This document shows, piece by piece, positions 8,144 to 17,663 of a stretch of 64,000 nucleotides of DNA (positions are counted from its first letter, which is position 1; each line of letters starts with the position of its first letter). Source of the stretch: Rhodoluna sp. KAS3 (GTDB lineage Bacteria; Actinomycetota; Actinomycetes; Actinomycetales; Microbacteriaceae). Both the position numbers and the translations under genes were made by a program. The stretch lies in the NCBI RefSeq assembly GCF_026000575.1, contig NZ_AP026910.1, positions 1,240,001-1,304,000 on the forward strand, given 5' to 3'. The notes beneath the pieces are model-generated. The model saw only the letters and a program-made list of their open reading frames with translations, was not told where the DNA came from and made no database searches.

Positions 8144-9409
8144 GTGAAGATTCTCCTTTTGGGCCAGGGCGCCCGCGAGCACGCAATTGTTAAAGCTTTG
8201 ATCCGCACTGGCACCGCCAAGGCCGACATCATCGTTGCACCAGGCAACGCCGGTATTGCCCTCGACGCCCACTGCGAACCAGACCTAAACCCAAACGACC
8301 CGCTTGAGGTTGCCAAGTTTGCTCTGCAGCACGCAATTGAACTGGCCATCATTGGCCCAGAGGCTCCACTTATCGCCGGCGTTTCAGATGCGCTGCGCGA
8401 ACAGGGCATCGCAGTTTTTGGCCCATCAAAAGAAGCCGCACAGCTTGAGGGCTCAAAGAGCTTTGCCAAAGAAGTTATGGCTGCAGCCGGCGTACCAACC
8501 GGTATGGCCCGCGAGTGCACCACCATGCAAGAAGTTGAAGACGCCATGGATGACTTTGGCGCACCATACGTAATCAAGGCCGACGGCCTAGCTGCCGGCA
8601 AGGGCGTAATCGTCACCAGTGACCGCGCCGCCGCACTCGAGCACGCCGCCAAATTTATCGACATGGGAATTCTGGTTGAAGAATTTCTTGACGGCCAAGA
8701 GGTCAGCCTGTTCTTCTTGAGCGACGGCAAAACCGTTCTTCCGCTAACTCCAGCACAAGACTTCAAGCGCGCTTTCAACAACGATGAAGGCCCAAACACC
8801 GGAGGCATGGGCGCATACAGCCCGCTACCTTGGCTGCCAGAAGGCTTTATCGAAGAAGTCGAGCGCGACGTAGCGATTCCGACCGTTCAAGAACTTGCCC
8901 GCCTAGGCGCACCATTTGTTGGACTGCTTTACTGCGGCCTAATTTTGACCAAGCGCGGCACCCGCGTGATTGAATTCAACGCCCGCTTTGGCGACCCAGA
9001 AACCCAGGTGGTTTTGCGCCGCCTAATTACCTCACTGAGCACCCTGCTTTACAAGGCAGCAACCGGTCACCTAGAAACCGCGCCTCAGCCAGAGTTCACC
9101 AAAGACGTTGCCATCACCGTGGTGCTGGCCAGCGAGGGCTACCCAGAAACTTCAGCACCTAACCGCCCGATCTACGGCATCAGCGCAGCTGAATCAAAGG
9201 GCGTCGAGGTTTGCCACGCAGCAACTGCGTTCCAGAGCAATAAAGACGATGAAGAGGTTCTAGTTGCAACCGGTGGCCGAGTGCTATCGGTGGTTGCAAC
9301 CGGTGCCGACTTTGCCGGCGCACGCGCCCAGGCATACGAGGGCCTAAAAGAAATTCACCTCGAGGGCAGCCACTACCGCACCGACATCGCAGCAAAGGTT
9401 GCCAACTAA
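8144..9409 (+). CDS. purD: Phosphoribosylamine-glycine ligase (GAR synthetase)
   Basis: Second step of purine synthesis: joins glycine to phosphoribosylamine with ATP. The 421-residue protein opens with ILLLGQGAREHAI, the N-domain glycine-rich loop, and carries the ATP-grasp segments PYVIKADGLAAGKGV, GPNTGGMGAYSP and EFNARFGDPETQ. The GTG start at 8144 directly follows a -10-like TAAACT plus six bases, with no ribosome site, so leaderless translation is likely. The stop TAA shares its last A with the ATG of purC. It heads a rightward group purD-purC, followed closely by purS-purQ-purL. Confidence 0.97.
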   Translation: MKILLLGQGAREHAIVKALIRTGTAKADIIVAPGNAGIALDAHCEPDLNPNDPLEVAKFALQHAIELAIIGPEAPLIAGVSDALREQGIAVFGPSKEAAQLEGSKSFAKEVMAAAGVPTGMARECTTMQEVEDAMDDFGAPYVIKADGLAAGKGVIVTSDRAAALEHAAKFIDMGILVEEFLDGQEVSLFFLSDGKTVLPLTPAQDFKRAFNNDEGPNTGGMGAYSPLPWLPEGFIEEVERDVAIPTVQELARLGAPFVGLLYCGLILTKRGTRVIEFNARFGDPETQVVLRRLITSLSTLLYKAATGHLETAPQPEFTKDVAITVVLASEGYPETSAPNRPIYGISAAESKGVEVCHAATAFQSNKDDEEVLVATGGRVLSVVATGADFAGARAQAYEGLKEIHLEGSHYRTDIAAKVAN

Positions 9410-10332
9410 TGGCGGCTGAACTAGCGGGCGCGGGCAGCACCGGCGCTCAGCAAATTGCCGGGTGGACTCACGTTTACAGCGGCAAGGTTCGCGACCTCTA
9501 CGAATCAGAAGACCCAGCCCTGCAGCACGTGATTTTGGTCGTTGCATCTGACCGCGTCAGCGCCTTCGACCACGTGCTCGAACCAGCCATCACCGGCAAG
9601 GGCAAGCACCTAACCGCCCTGACCAACTGGTGGTTTGACCGCATCGATGTGCCCAACCACTTGAGCCAGGATGTACCGGTGCCAGCCGAAGTTGCCGGTC
9701 GTGCAACCGTGGCCAAAAAACTTGAGATGTTCCCGATCGAATGTGTAGTCCGCGGCTACATCAGCGGATCAGGCTGGAAGGACTACCAGGCCAACGGCAG
9801 CATCTGTGGTGTTCAACTACCTGAGGGCCTAACCTTTGGCGGCCGCCTGCCGCAGCCAATTTTCACCCCGGCTTATAAAGCACCGATGGGCGAGCACGAC
9901 GAAAACATCACCTTTGACCAGGTAATTGAACTGATTGGCCAAGAAAACGCAGATGCCCTGCGCGACCTAAGCCTCAGTGTTTTCAAGCGCGCCAGCGATC
10001 TTGCCGAGCACGCCGGCCTGATTTTGGCCGACACCAAGTTTGAGTTCGGCATCGACCCAGCCGGCGCACCAACCGCAACCTTCAACGGCGTTAGCGGCAC
10101 CATCACGCTGGGCGACGAAGTGCTGACCCCAGATTCAAGCCGATTCTGGAGCAAAGCAGCGTGGGACCGAGGCGAGCGCAAAGAGAGCTTTGACAAGCAG
10201 ATTGTGCGCAACTGGTTGGCCGAAAACTGGAACCAGCAGGGTGAACCGCCAGCCCTACCGGCCGAAATCGTTGCCCAAACTGCCGACAAGTATGCCGAGC
10301 TAGTTGAACGACTCACTACAGAAGTTGCCTAA
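9409..10332 (+). CDS. purC: Phosphoribosylaminoimidazole-succinocarboxamide synthase (SAICAR synthetase)
   Basis: Joins aspartate to CAIR in the purine pathway. The 307-residue length matches the longer yeast-like/actinobacterial form rather than the roughly 240-residue enterobacterial form. Visible family motifs are YSGKVRDLYE near the N-terminus, VVASDRVSAFDHV, ECVVRGYISGSGWKDY and LADTKFEFG. The ATG overlaps the purD stop by one base, so the genes are translated together. An 81-base gap separates it from purS. Confidence 0.96.
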   Translation: MAAELAGAGSTGAQQIAGWTHVYSGKVRDLYESEDPALQHVILVVASDRVSAFDHVLEPAITGKGKHLTALTNWWFDRIDVPNHLSQDVPVPAEVAGRATVAKKLEMFPIECVVRGYISGSGWKDYQANGSICGVQLPEGLTFGGRLPQPIFTPAYKAPMGEHDENITFDQVIELIGQENADALRDLSLSVFKRASDLAEHAGLILADTKFEFGIDPAGAPTATFNGVSGTITLGDEVLTPDSSRFWSKAAWDRGERKESFDKQIVRNWLAENWNQQGEPPALPAEIVAQTADKYAELVERLTTEVA

Positions 10333-10413
10333 CTCCCGCTAAAATAGAGAAGTTCGCCCAGCCAAAGACGGCCGTTCGTGCGCCCACCTGCCGCCTAAAA
10401 ATCAGGAGTTCCT

Positions 10414-10662
10414 GTGCCAAAAATCATCGTTGAAGTTATGCCAAAAGAGGTTCTTCTAGACCCAGCAGGTAAGTCGGTGAACAACGCTCTGCACCGCAAG
10501 GGCCACAAAGACATCACTGCCGTTCGCATCGGCAAGCGCATCGAGCTTCACTTTGACCGCGCAGTTACTGACGCAGACATCGCTGACGCACAGAAGATCG
10601 GTGAATCATTCTTGTCTAACGCTGTTATCGAAGACGTTGTCTCGGTAACCGTTCAGAACTAA
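10414..10662 (+). CDS. purS: FGAM synthase subunit PurS
   Basis: Small 82-residue bridging subunit of formylglycinamidine ribonucleotide synthase, needed for ammonia transfer from PurQ to PurL. The sequence has the usual pattern: [18 protein letters not shown], then VRIGKRIEL and the C-terminal [11 protein letters not shown] start with a good ribosome site (AGGAG) eight bases upstream. It precedes purQ by 13 bases. The presence of PurS shows that this organism uses the three-protein FGAM synthase and not the large single-chain enzyme. A TAAAAT box at 10340-10345 in the gap before the gene may be a promoter element. Confidence 0.95.
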   Translation: MPKIIVEVMPKEVLLDPAGKSVNNALHRKGHKDITAVRIGKRIELHFDRAVTDADIADAQKIGESFLSNAVIEDVVSVTVQN

Positions 10663-10675
10663 GGCGGGCAACCAC

Positions 10676-11377
10676 ATGACCATCAAGATTGGTGTTGTCA
10701 CATTTCCAGGTACCCTCGATGACCGCGATGCACAGCGCGCTGTTCGTCTAGCCGGTGCCGAGGCCGTGCCGCTATGGCACGCAGACGCAAACCTTCACAA
10801 AGTCGACGCGGTTGTTCTTCCGGGTGGCTTCTCATACGGCGACTACCTCCGCTGCGGCGCTATCGCAGCTCAGGCACCAGTCACCGCAGAGATCGTCAAG
10901 GCTGCCAACGGCGGCCTGCCAGTACTGGGTATCTGCAATGGTTTCCAGGTATTGGTTGAGGCTCACCTGCTACCTGGTGGCCTGATTCGCAACGAGAACC
11001 AGCACTTTATTTGCCGCGACCAGCGCCTGCGCGTTGAGAACGTCAACACCCCTTGGACCAACGAGTTTTCTCTAAACGAAGAAATCACCATTCCGCTAAA
11101 GAACGGTGAGGGCGGTTACATCGCCGACGCCGAGACTCTAAAGCGCCTCGAGGGCGAGGGCTTGGTTGCGTTCCGCTACCTTGACTCAAACCCAAACGGC
11201 TCGATGAACGACATTGCCGGTCTGCGCAACGAGCGCGGCAACGTTGTGGGCCTAATGCCTCACCCAGAGCACGCGGTTGAACCAGGCTTTGGCCCAGACA
11301 CCAACATTGCAATGAAGTCTGGCGTCGACGGCCTCAAGTTCTTCACCTCAGTCATCCACTCGCTCGTCAACGCTTAA
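10676..11377 (+). CDS. purQ: FGAM synthase glutaminase subunit PurQ
   Basis: Class I glutamine amidotransferase that releases ammonia for FGAM synthesis. The nucleophile cysteine lies in [12 protein letters not shown], and the catalytic His/Glu pair in [11 protein letters not shown], with [12 protein letters not shown] as an oxyanion-strand motif. The length of 233 residues is typical. It sits between purS and purL in a tightly spaced operon (13 and 18 base gaps), consistent with a 2:1:1 complex of PurS, PurQ and PurL. Confidence 0.97.
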   Translation: MTIKIGVVTFPGTLDDRDAQRAVRLAGAEAVPLWHADANLHKVDAVVLPGGFSYGDYLRCGAIAAQAPVTAEIVKAANGGLPVLGICNGFQVLVEAHLLPGGLIRNENQHFICRDQRLRVENVNTPWTNEFSLNEEITIPLKNGEGGYIADAETLKRLEGEGLVAFRYLDSNPNGSMNDIAGLRNERGNVVGLMPHPEHAVEPGFGPDTNIAMKSGVDGLKFFTSVIHSLVNA

Positions 11378-11395
11378 GCGCAAAGGCTCATAAAC

Positions 11396-13729
11396 ATGGC
11401 ACTTTTCAAAAAGAAGAAAACTTTCGTTCCTTCAGGCGTTGACACCACCGCCGAGGCAGCGATCACCCCAGACAAGCACCAGCCTTGGCTTGAGCTTGGT
11501 CTAAAGGCCGATGAGTACGCGCGCATCCGTGAAATTTTGGGCCGCCGCCCATCATCATCAGAGCTTGCCATGTACTCAGTTATGTGGTCTGAGCACTGCT
11601 CTTATAAGTCATCAAAGATCTACCTTCGTCAGTTTGGCGAGAAGGTCACCGATGAAATGAAGAAAGACCTGATGGTCGGCATGGGCGAGAACGCCGGTGT
11701 GGTTGACGTCGGCGAGGGCTGGGCTGTGACCTTCAAGGTTGAGTCGCACAACCACCCTTCATACATTGAGCCTTTCCAGGGTGCAGCAACCGGTGTCGGC
11801 GGTATCGTCCGTGACATTTTGACCATGGGTGCACGCCCTATCGCGGTTATGGACCAACTACGATTTGGTGCACCTACCGACCCAGATACCGCACGCGTGG
11901 TTCACGGTGTGGTTGACGGCATCAGCTTCTATGGCAACTGCTTGGGTCTGCCAAACATCGGTGGCGAGACCTACTTTGACAAGGTTTACCAGGGCAACCC
12001 ACTGGTCAACGCACTGAGCGTTGGTGCTCTGCGCCACGAAGACCTCAAGCTTGCCAAGGCTTCAAACCCTGGCGACCTTGTAATTCTGTTCGGTGCTCGC
12101 ACCGGTGCTGACGGCATCGGCGGAGTATCGGTGTTGGCATCTGAGACCTTTGACTCAACCGGCCCGGCCAAGCGCCCAGCGGTTCAGGTTGGCGACCCAT
12201 TTGCCGAGAAGGTTTTGATCGAGTGCTGCCTTGAGCTTTACAAGGCTCAGGTTGTTGCCGGTATTCAGGACCTTGGTGGTGCCGGTATTAGCTGTGCAAC
12301 ATCAGAGCTTGCCTCAAACGGTGGCGCCGGTATGCGCGTGCAGCTACAGAGCGTTTTGAAGCGCGATGAGTCTCTAACCCCAGAAGAAATTCTGATGTCA
12401 GAGTCGCAGGAGCGCATGATGGGCATCGTGCCGAAGAAGCACCTAAAGGCTTTTGAGGCAATCGTGAACAAGTGGGAGGTTGAGTACTCGGTAATCGGTG
12501 AGGTTATCAACGAGGACCGCCTTTACATCAACTGGGGTGAAGAAGAGATCGTCAACGTGCCACCGCGCACCGTTGCTCACGACGGCCCAGTTTATGAGCG
12601 CCCAGTTGCCTACCCGGCATACCAGGATGCCCTAAACGCCAACACCGTTCACGTTGCAGCTGGCAATGGCCACGGCCTTCACCGCCACAACGACAACTCA
12701 TACGAGCTTGCAACCCAGTTGGTTCAGGTAATCACCAGCCCTAACCAGGCTGACAAGAGCTGGATCACCAACCAGTACGACCGCTATGTTGGAGGTAACA
12801 CTGCGTTGGCTCAGCCAGATGACTCGGGCATGGTTCGTGTTTCTGAAGAATCAGGTTTGGGCATCTCAATTGCCACCGATGCCAACGGCCGCTACTGCTA
12901 CCTAGACCCATACCAGGGTGCCAAGTTGGCTTTGGCTGAGGCTTACCGCAACGTTGCAGTTGGCGGTGCCACCCCTAAGGCGGTTACCAACTGTTTGAAC
13001 TTTGGTTCACCAGAGAACCCAGAGGTTATGTGGCAGTTCAAGCAGGCAACTGCAGGTTTGGCTGACGGCTGTCTTGAGCTGGGTATTCCGGTTACCGGCG
13101 GTAACGTCTCGTTCTACAACCAGACCGGCGATGTTGCTATTCACCCAACCCCTGTGGTTGGTGTGCTTGGTGTCATCGATGACGTTGCGCGCCGCATTCC
13201 TAGCGGATGGCAGGACGAGGGCAACAACATCTACCTACTTGGTGTTACCAAGGATGAACTTGATGGCTCAGTTTGGTCTGAGGTAATTCACGGCCACCTT
13301 GGCGGCCGCCCACCAGTGGTTGACCTAGCTTTTGAAAAGCAGCTGGCCGAGGCCATTGCTGCTGCCAGTGAGCAGGGTTTGATTGCCTCAGCACACGACC
13401 TTTCAGAGGGTGGCTTGGCTCAGGCTTTGGTCGAGAGCGTGCTGCGATTCAACATGGGTGCCCGTGTTTGGCTTGGCGAGATCATGGAGCGCGACGGCGT
13501 TGACCGCACCGCAGCTCTGTTCTCAGAGTCAACCGGTCGTGTAATTGTTTCGGTTGGTCGCGAAGACGACGTCAAGTTTGTTGGTCTATGTGAGGCCCGC
13601 GGTATTCCGGTGCTGCGCATTGGTGTTACCGACAACAGCGGCAAGTTTGAAGTTCAAGAACTTGCTACCTGGCAGCTAAGTGACCTGCGCGGTGCGCACG
13701 AGGCTACTTTGCCAGAGTTGTTTGGCTAG
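11396..13729 (+). CDS. purL: FGAM synthase large subunit PurL
   Basis: ATP-dependent synthetase subunit that converts FGAR and PurQ-derived ammonia to FGAM. It is 777 residues long, the size of the small PurL class. Motifs include [15 protein letters not shown], the [19 protein letters not shown] phosphate loop, [13 protein letters not shown] and a C-terminal [14 protein letters not shown] basic N-terminal extension (FKKKKTF) of about 30 residues precedes the core. The last 30 codons end in [17 protein letters not shown]... and TAG at 13727-13729, which lies in a CTAG palindrome also used as the stop of the opposite Abi gene. A decayed copy of this tail is found 1.8 kb downstream. Confidence 0.97.
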   Translation: MALFKKKKTFVPSGVDTTAEAAITPDKHQPWLELGLKADEYARIREILGRRPSSSELAMYSVMWSEHCSYKSSKIYLRQFGEKVTDEMKKDLMVGMGENAGVVDVGEGWAVTFKVESHNHPSYIEPFQGAATGVGGIVRDILTMGARPIAVMDQLRFGAPTDPDTARVVHGVVDGISFYGNCLGLPNIGGETYFDKVYQGNPLVNALSVGALRHEDLKLAKASNPGDLVILFGARTGADGIGGVSVLASETFDSTGPAKRPAVQVGDPFAEKVLIECCLELYKAQVVAGIQDLGGAGISCATSELASNGGAGMRVQLQSVLKRDESLTPEEILMSESQERMMGIVPKKHLKAFEAIVNKWEVEYSVIGEVINEDRLYINWGEEEIVNVPPRTVAHDGPVYERPVAYPAYQDALNANTVHVAAGNGHGLHRHNDNSYELATQLVQVITSPNQADKSWITNQYDRYVGGNTALAQPDDSGMVRVSEESGLGISIATDANGRYCYLDPYQGAKLALAEAYRNVAVGGATPKAVTNCLNFGSPENPEVMWQFKQATAGLADGCLELGIPVTGGNVSFYNQTGDVAIHPTPVVGVLGVIDDVARRIPSGWQDEGNNIYLLGVTKDELDGSVWSEVIHGHLGGRPPVVDLAFEKQLAEAIAAASEQGLIASAHDLSEGGLAQALVESVLRFNMGARVWLGEIMERDGVDRTAALFSESTGRVIVSVGREDDVKFVGLCEARGIPVLRIGVTDNSGKFEVQELATWQLSDLRGAHEATLPELFG

Positions 13730-14442
13730 GGCCTGCGTTTCAATATGTCATCAACTCGGCTTTTGTGAGCCAACCACTCAGAAAACGCCGGGTCTATGAA
13801 CAGCGCAACTGTTTTTATTTTTTGATGCATCATCTGAAGGTCTAAATTCCAAATTCGGTGATGATGGCCAATTCTGTTTCTGAAGTTTCGAACTTCGTTC
13901 AATAGACAAGCAAGGTCTTTGGAACTGCGGCTTGGCAACCCTATAAATCCACCCGCAAGGTCTGGCCAGTATTTTTTGGTTTTATTGGCGATCATGAGAG
14001 TCCAAAAATTGAACGACAGTTCAGAGAGCATCTGTTCCCCTGTGAGCTCCTTGCCATTCTGATGAACTCTACGCTTCGCCGCCTCTAAGTCCTTACCTAA
14101 ACGACTATTGAGTTGAATCAAATTTTGACTCTCACCTATAAGCCAGTGTTGCTCGTTGCCTACAGCTAATCTGCGGGCAGTCATCTGGCGGTCAATAGTA
14201 TTTCTTAGTCCAACCTCTAGGTAGGCTAGTAGCTCCCAGAATCCCGCTGATATTTCGTTATTCCAGGCGTAGAGAGCCCTGGCCCTATTTTTATCTCCGT
14301 CAAATTCCTTTAGATAATGGGCCATTCTGGCGGTCGCAAAATGACGCTCGTAAAACTCCCACTCTGGAGATTGACTGGTGTCGGTCACTTCTGTTAGCCT
14401 TTCAATGAATACCCCGGAACCGTCCCTGTAATGCGAAAGCAT
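13726..14442 (-). CDS. Abi-family (Abi_2-like) HEPN protein, putative abortive-infection or toxin protein
   Basis: A 238-residue cytoplasmic protein of the Abi_2/AbiD/AbiF type. The N-terminal part has the family pattern [19 protein letters not shown] with EVGLRN at 76-81; the C-terminal half has [17 protein letters not shown], in which R188 and H193 form the Rx4H signature of HEPN RNases. In known members, expression halts growth on phage attack, probably by RNA cleavage; here that is inference. The start ATG 14440-14442 lacks a clear ribosome site. It shares its stop palindrome with purL, and lies 67 bases from a divergent DUF4145-like gene. Sampled base composition (47 percent GC in one line) is lower than purL. 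Probably acquired. Confidence 0.8.
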   Translation of the reverse strand: MLSHYRDGSGVFIERLTEVTDTSQSPEWEFYERHFATARMAHYLKEFDGDKNRARALYAWNNEISAGFWELLAYLEVGLRNTIDRQMTARRLAVGNEQHWLIGESQNLIQLNSRLGKDLEAAKRRVHQNGKELTGEQMLSELSFNFWTLMIANKTKKYWPDLAGGFIGLPSRSSKDLACLLNEVRNFRNRIGHHHRIWNLDLQMMHQKIKTVALFIDPAFSEWLAHKSRVDDILKRRP

Positions 14443-14509
14443 CGATCAAACGGCCGGGGTTTTGCTGTTAATTTAGGAATCGAAAACCATGCCGGAGAGA
14501 AATTAATCC

Positions 14510-15244
14510 ATGAATAATAACGCCAATACGCCTTCTCCCAAGGGAAGTTGGGCCCCTGGATTGAACAAGCAATCTTTTGAATGCCCCCGCTGCGGAAGTT
14601 TCGCTCAACAGACTTGGTTCACCGCCTTTCTAGAATCACAAGAAGGAATAAACAAGTTTTCTGCGCAGGCCGTTGATGAGGAGTTTACGTTAGAAAACTC
14701 CACCCGATCTAGTTATGTGAAACCCAATAAGACTCAATGGAGATTTTCCAAATGCTTGGCATGCAGTAAGAAAAGTGCCTGGCGAGGCAGTGACTTGGTA
14801 TTTCCAAATTCAACGCCAATTCCCCTGGGGTCGCCAGACCTTCCATTCGAAGCCGCTAATTTGTATGAAGAAGCGAGGCAAGTTTATCGAGTTTCAAAAA
14901 GGGCATCGGCCGCGTTAGCTAGAGCTGCACTCGAGGTACTTCTATACGAACTTGTCCCAAAGGTTGACGGCAAGAATCGTTTGTACGATTTGATAGAGCG
15001 GGCAGAGGTTTCCCTGTCATCCGATACCTGCCAGATATTGAACATAATTCGAAAATTGGGAAATAATGTTCTACACCCAGATGACCGAAACCCAGAAATT
15101 GTGGCTCTGTATCTTTCGGAAGAAACCACCGATATGGCGGAACTCCTTTTCAACACTATTAATCGTGTTGTTGACGAGTTAGTCACTAAACCAAGACTCT
15201 CGCAAGAACTTCTTAGAAAACTCGCCCCCCCCCCAGCAATTTGA
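14510..15244 (+). CDS. DUF4145-like protein with N-terminal zinc ribbon
   Basis: A 244-residue protein with two cysteine pairs, C25-P-R-C28 and C82-L-A-C85, that look like a split zinc ribbon, followed by a mostly helical domain with SKRASAALARAALEVLL and RKLGNNVLHPDD, which resembles DUF4145. That domain is related to HEPN folds and is often attached to restriction and other defence proteins. The ATG follows a GGAGAG ribosome site. The gene is AT-rich (42 percent GC in one counted line) and divergent from the Abi gene. Its last codons run through ten C residues. Function unknown; a defence link is inferred from neighbours. Confidence 0.72.
   Translation: MNNNANTPSPKGSWAPGLNKQSFECPRCGSFAQQTWFTAFLESQEGINKFSAQAVDEEFTLENSTRSSYVKPNKTQWRFSKCLACSKKSAWRGSDLVFPNSTPIPLGSPDLPFEAANLYEEARQVYRVSKRASAALARAALEVLLYELVPKVDGKNRLYDLIERAEVSLSSDTCQILNIIRKLGNNVLHPDDRNPEIVALYLSEETTDMAELLFNTINRVVDELVTKPRLSQELLRKLAPPPAI
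15225..15234. repeat. Homopolymer run of ten C at the 3' end of the DUF4145-like gene
   Basis: The tract encodes part of A-P-P-P. Loss or gain of one C moves the frame, but all three frames meet a stop within a few codons, so only the last residues would change. A seven-C run follows at 15292-15298. Slippage or a sequencing-length error are both possible. Confidence 0.8.
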
Positions 15245-15377
15245 CTAGCTAATTAGAGCGCTCCAGCGGAGTTATCTGCTGCTGAAGCGTGCCCCCCCTG
15301 TTCCCTGATTTTATAGTCAATCGGTCTTTTGACTGTTTCGATTATTTTTAGAATTGCGCGAATCATACTTGTCATTG

Positions 15378-15518
15378 AGAGGGCTCCGCATTTCCACTCC
15401 GCAATTAGTTATTACTGGAAACAGCGGCAAGTTTGCGATTCAAGGCGTTGCTGAAAGACAGCTAAGTGACATGAGCGGTGAACGACGCCAATCCTCCACC
15501 GTAATTTCGCTGGTCTAA
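15378..15518 (+). pseudogene. Decayed fragment of the purL 3' end
   Basis: Bases 15420-15480 align without gaps to purL 13634-13694 at 48 of 61 positions, in the same reading phase, and encode NSGKFAIQ-GVAERQLSDMSG where purL has [20 protein letters not shown]. Weaker similarity extends upstream to about 15378. After about 15482 the frame diverges and ends at TAA 15516-15518. There is no start and no upstream purL body, so this is a remnant. It lies beyond the Abi and DUF4145 genes. The simplest reading is that an incoming block replaced the end of purL and pushed the old end downstream. The rest of 15245-15786 shows only a weak hairpin AGTCAA/TTGACT near 15317 and no gene. Confidence 0.72.
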
Positions 15519-15786
15519 CGGCCCGAGATTTGAAAGCGCCCAGGTAATGTTGCCGAGTCCTTTTTCAAGGGGCGATCGCGTTCCCCTTGTGTTGAACCAA
15601 AAAGTTCATCGCCGGCCACCTCCTCGTATTTCGGGAATTTACATGCAGGTAGGGAGACGGGCTAATTGCGGGTGGCTATTCAGAGCAAGCCACTTCCTAA
15701 TCCTCGGTTCAGCAGCTTATCCAAGAAAAGCCAAGTAAATTGCAGCTGGGTTTCGTAAGTGGAAATTACCGTTGGATTGAGGCAGT

Positions 15787-15975
15787 CTAATTGAGTCTTT
15801 TGATTGTGTAGCTTTCTGTTTTCGGCTCTGGACGCCAACTACTTGCCTCTATCGCGGCTATTCGTTTGGCACCCCATTTAGTCATAGTTACACCAGACTT
15901 TGTCCTACCCTCCCGTTCTATTTGCCAAAACCAACCGCCCTCTATTGGTCTGATGGTTACAGTGATGTCACTCAT
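15787..15975 (-). CDS. Small orphan protein, 62 residues
   Basis: ATG at 15973-15975 preceded by AAAGGA with about ten bases spacing, the best ribosome site in this area. The protein (MSDITVTIRPIEGGWFWQIE...) is short, basic at its C-terminus and without signal or membrane segments; G-G-W-F-W-Q-I could be part of a small beta fold. I recognise no family. It lies between the purL remnant and an endonuclease-like fragment on the other strand, which its 5' end may overlap. It could be an accessory or control protein of the restriction system, but nothing in the sequence proves this. Confidence 0.5.
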   Translation of the reverse strand: MSDITVTIRPIEGGWFWQIEREGRTKSGVTMTKWGAKRIAAIEASSWRPEPKTESYTIKRLN

Positions 15976-15989
15976 TCTGTTATTTCCTT

Positions 15990-16323
15990 TGATTCGAACA
16001 ATCAGGTTTGCATATTCCCTGCAGGCACCGCAATCCGAAAGCCCAAATTTCTGCCTTTGAAATATTTTGATGCCGATGCCTTCCACCCAAAACACGGAAT
16101 CGTGATGGAGGTCGAGGCGGGCCGCGCGGTCGCCAACTATCAGTTCTTGAAGGACCTTTTCCAGGCATGCATGATGCAAGAGGCGAAGTATTTAGTAATT
16201 TCTGTGAGAAATAACTACAGGGGCAACTCAGATTTCAACAGCGTTATAAATTTCTTTGAAACTCTGTACGCTTCATCTCGCCTTCAGCTGCCACTTCACG
16301 CAATCACAATCATCGGGTACTAA
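15990..16323 (+). pseudogene. C-terminal fragment of a restriction-endonuclease-like protein
   Basis: The frame from about 15990 to the TAA at 16321-16323 encodes about 110 residues with HGIVMEVEAGRAVANYQ, YLVISVRNNYRG and TLYASSRLQLPLHAITIIGY, a pattern I associate with the C-terminal half of PD-(D/E)XK-like proteins. Full-length relatives are longer. The only in-frame start nearby is a TTG at 15922 inside the small gene on the other strand, and no ribosome site is seen. I therefore treat it as truncated. It is convergent with the Sau3AI-like gene, separated by four bases. The family call is from memory and moderate; it may be a second damaged nuclease replaced by the present system. Confidence 0.5.
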
Positions 16324-16327
16324 ATAA

Positions 16328-17650
16328 TCAGCTGCTCCGTTTGCCAATAATCATCTGGATGTAACCAGCGTTGAGCCAGAAACACTGCCTAACCCGCTCT
16401 TTCCCCTGTGGAGTTAGGAGGGTGTCCTTTCCATCACGGGCCTTGGGACGAACATGCGCAATCGGACTCTCAGTGATTCTTGGTAAGTCAAAAGCATCGA
16501 TAGCCACACGTTTCTTGGTGTCCTCCCACACGCGCTTGGCCTCAAGGCGATCTTCATAGGGCATGTTCCAATAAAAGACCTTGGAAAGCACCTCCTGACC
16601 GTCTTCGCCTTCCTGAAAGACAACAAATAGAAACTTACTTTCGAGCTTCTCGAAAAAGTTAGACTCCTCCCAAGCTTGATCGAGGATACCCATGAAACTG
16701 AAGCCTGGAAAAGACATGGATTCACGTGGCCTGCCCGTTTTTGTGAGACGAATAGTCTTCATCTCGACGCCAGCTCTAAGAAGTTCGGGAATTGAGCTTC
16801 CGCCGCTAGCCAGAACTCTCACAGCTAACTCCCGAAGATAACCCTTGTGGTTTGCTCCGGACTTATAAAAATCGAAAATACGGGCTAGCTCGCTAACACT
16901 TTTGCCCAAATAAGCTTCAAACTTTTCGAATGTGGCTTCTTCAAATGTCTTGTTTCTCAAGTCAAGCACTGGCTCTGCGTTTACATGATGGGCTATCAAA
17001 CCATTTACGTAGGCAGGCTTGAATGAGAATGCCCGTGACTTTGCCCCAATTTTAGAAAATGGTTGACGTCGCAGGGTTTCGCCGGGCCCCCCGGGGCCCT
17101 TTCGGCATGCACCGAGATAAAAGGTGTCTCCTTCCGAAAGCTCATGTGCTTTCCCCTGGCGAACCTTTTGCTGGATAAACTCCCAGTCTCTTTTGATGGC
17201 GGCAATATCGTGTAATTCCATTCGGTACAGGAATGGTGCGAGGACAAACCTCTGTTGGATGCTTGATATGTCTTTCTCATAAAGATAGAAGAGTATGAGC
17301 ATCAATCTACATTTTGTGAATAACACAGATGTAGACCACTGTTCATCGACGATGGCGAGGTAATTTATCATCGTCAGCACCAGGCGTTCTTTTGCCTGCA
17401 GCGTGCCATCTGCACGTTTTTTCAATCCGGTGGTCTTGAGCTCAAGCCCTGCTAAAGGGAAATCTACATTCGATGTCGTCGGGGGCAGTTCAAAAAAATG
17501 GGCCTCAACCAATCCACCTAAATCGCCACGATTCTGAGCATTGACAACCTCTCTAGGAAGAGTTACAACCTCGTTGAGAGTCTTGCCCGTAAGAAGTTCT
17601 GCAAATCTAACTATGGATTCCACAGAGGCTTTATCATACTTTTCGGTCAT
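16328..17650 (-). CDS. Sau3AI/MutH-family type II restriction endonuclease
   Basis: A 440-residue nuclease predicted to cut DNA at the site protected by the adjacent methyltransferase. The N-terminal domain has the MutH/Sau3AI catalytic pattern: E50 in LGGLVEAHFF, D63, then E70-L-K72 in LAGLELKTT. The C-terminal half is the second, partly degenerate MutH-like domain expected from the length of Sau3AI-type enzymes, which use it for DNA binding or allostery. The ATG at 17648-17650 with AGGTGG upstream is chosen over longer starts because it leaves a 13-base gap after the methyltransferase. GATC is the likely target, by family; untested here. Confidence 0.85.
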   Translation of the reverse strand: MTEKYDKASVESIVRFAELLTGKTLNEVVTLPREVVNAQNRGDLGGLVEAHFFELPPTTSNVDFPLAGLELKTTGLKKRADGTLQAKERLVLTMINYLAIVDEQWSTSVLFTKCRLMLILFYLYEKDISSIQQRFVLAPFLYRMELHDIAAIKRDWEFIQQKVRQGKAHELSEGDTFYLGACRKGPGGPGETLRRQPFSKIGAKSRAFSFKPAYVNGLIAHHVNAEPVLDLRNKTFEEATFEKFEAYLGKSVSELARIFDFYKSGANHKGYLRELAVRVLASGGSSIPELLRAGVEMKTIRLTKTGRPRESMSFPGFSFMGILDQAWEESNFFEKLESKFLFVVFQEGEDGQEVLSKVFYWNMPYEDRLEAKRVWEDTKKRVAIDAFDLPRITESPIAHVRPKARDGKDTLLTPQGKERVRQCFWLNAGYIQMIIGKRSS

Positions 17651-17663
17651 TGCCCACCTGCAC

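Noticed and set aside
15547-15738. Possible 63-residue ORF downstream of the purL remnant
   Set aside because: No ribosome site, odd composition and no recognisable domain; most likely chance in a decayed region.
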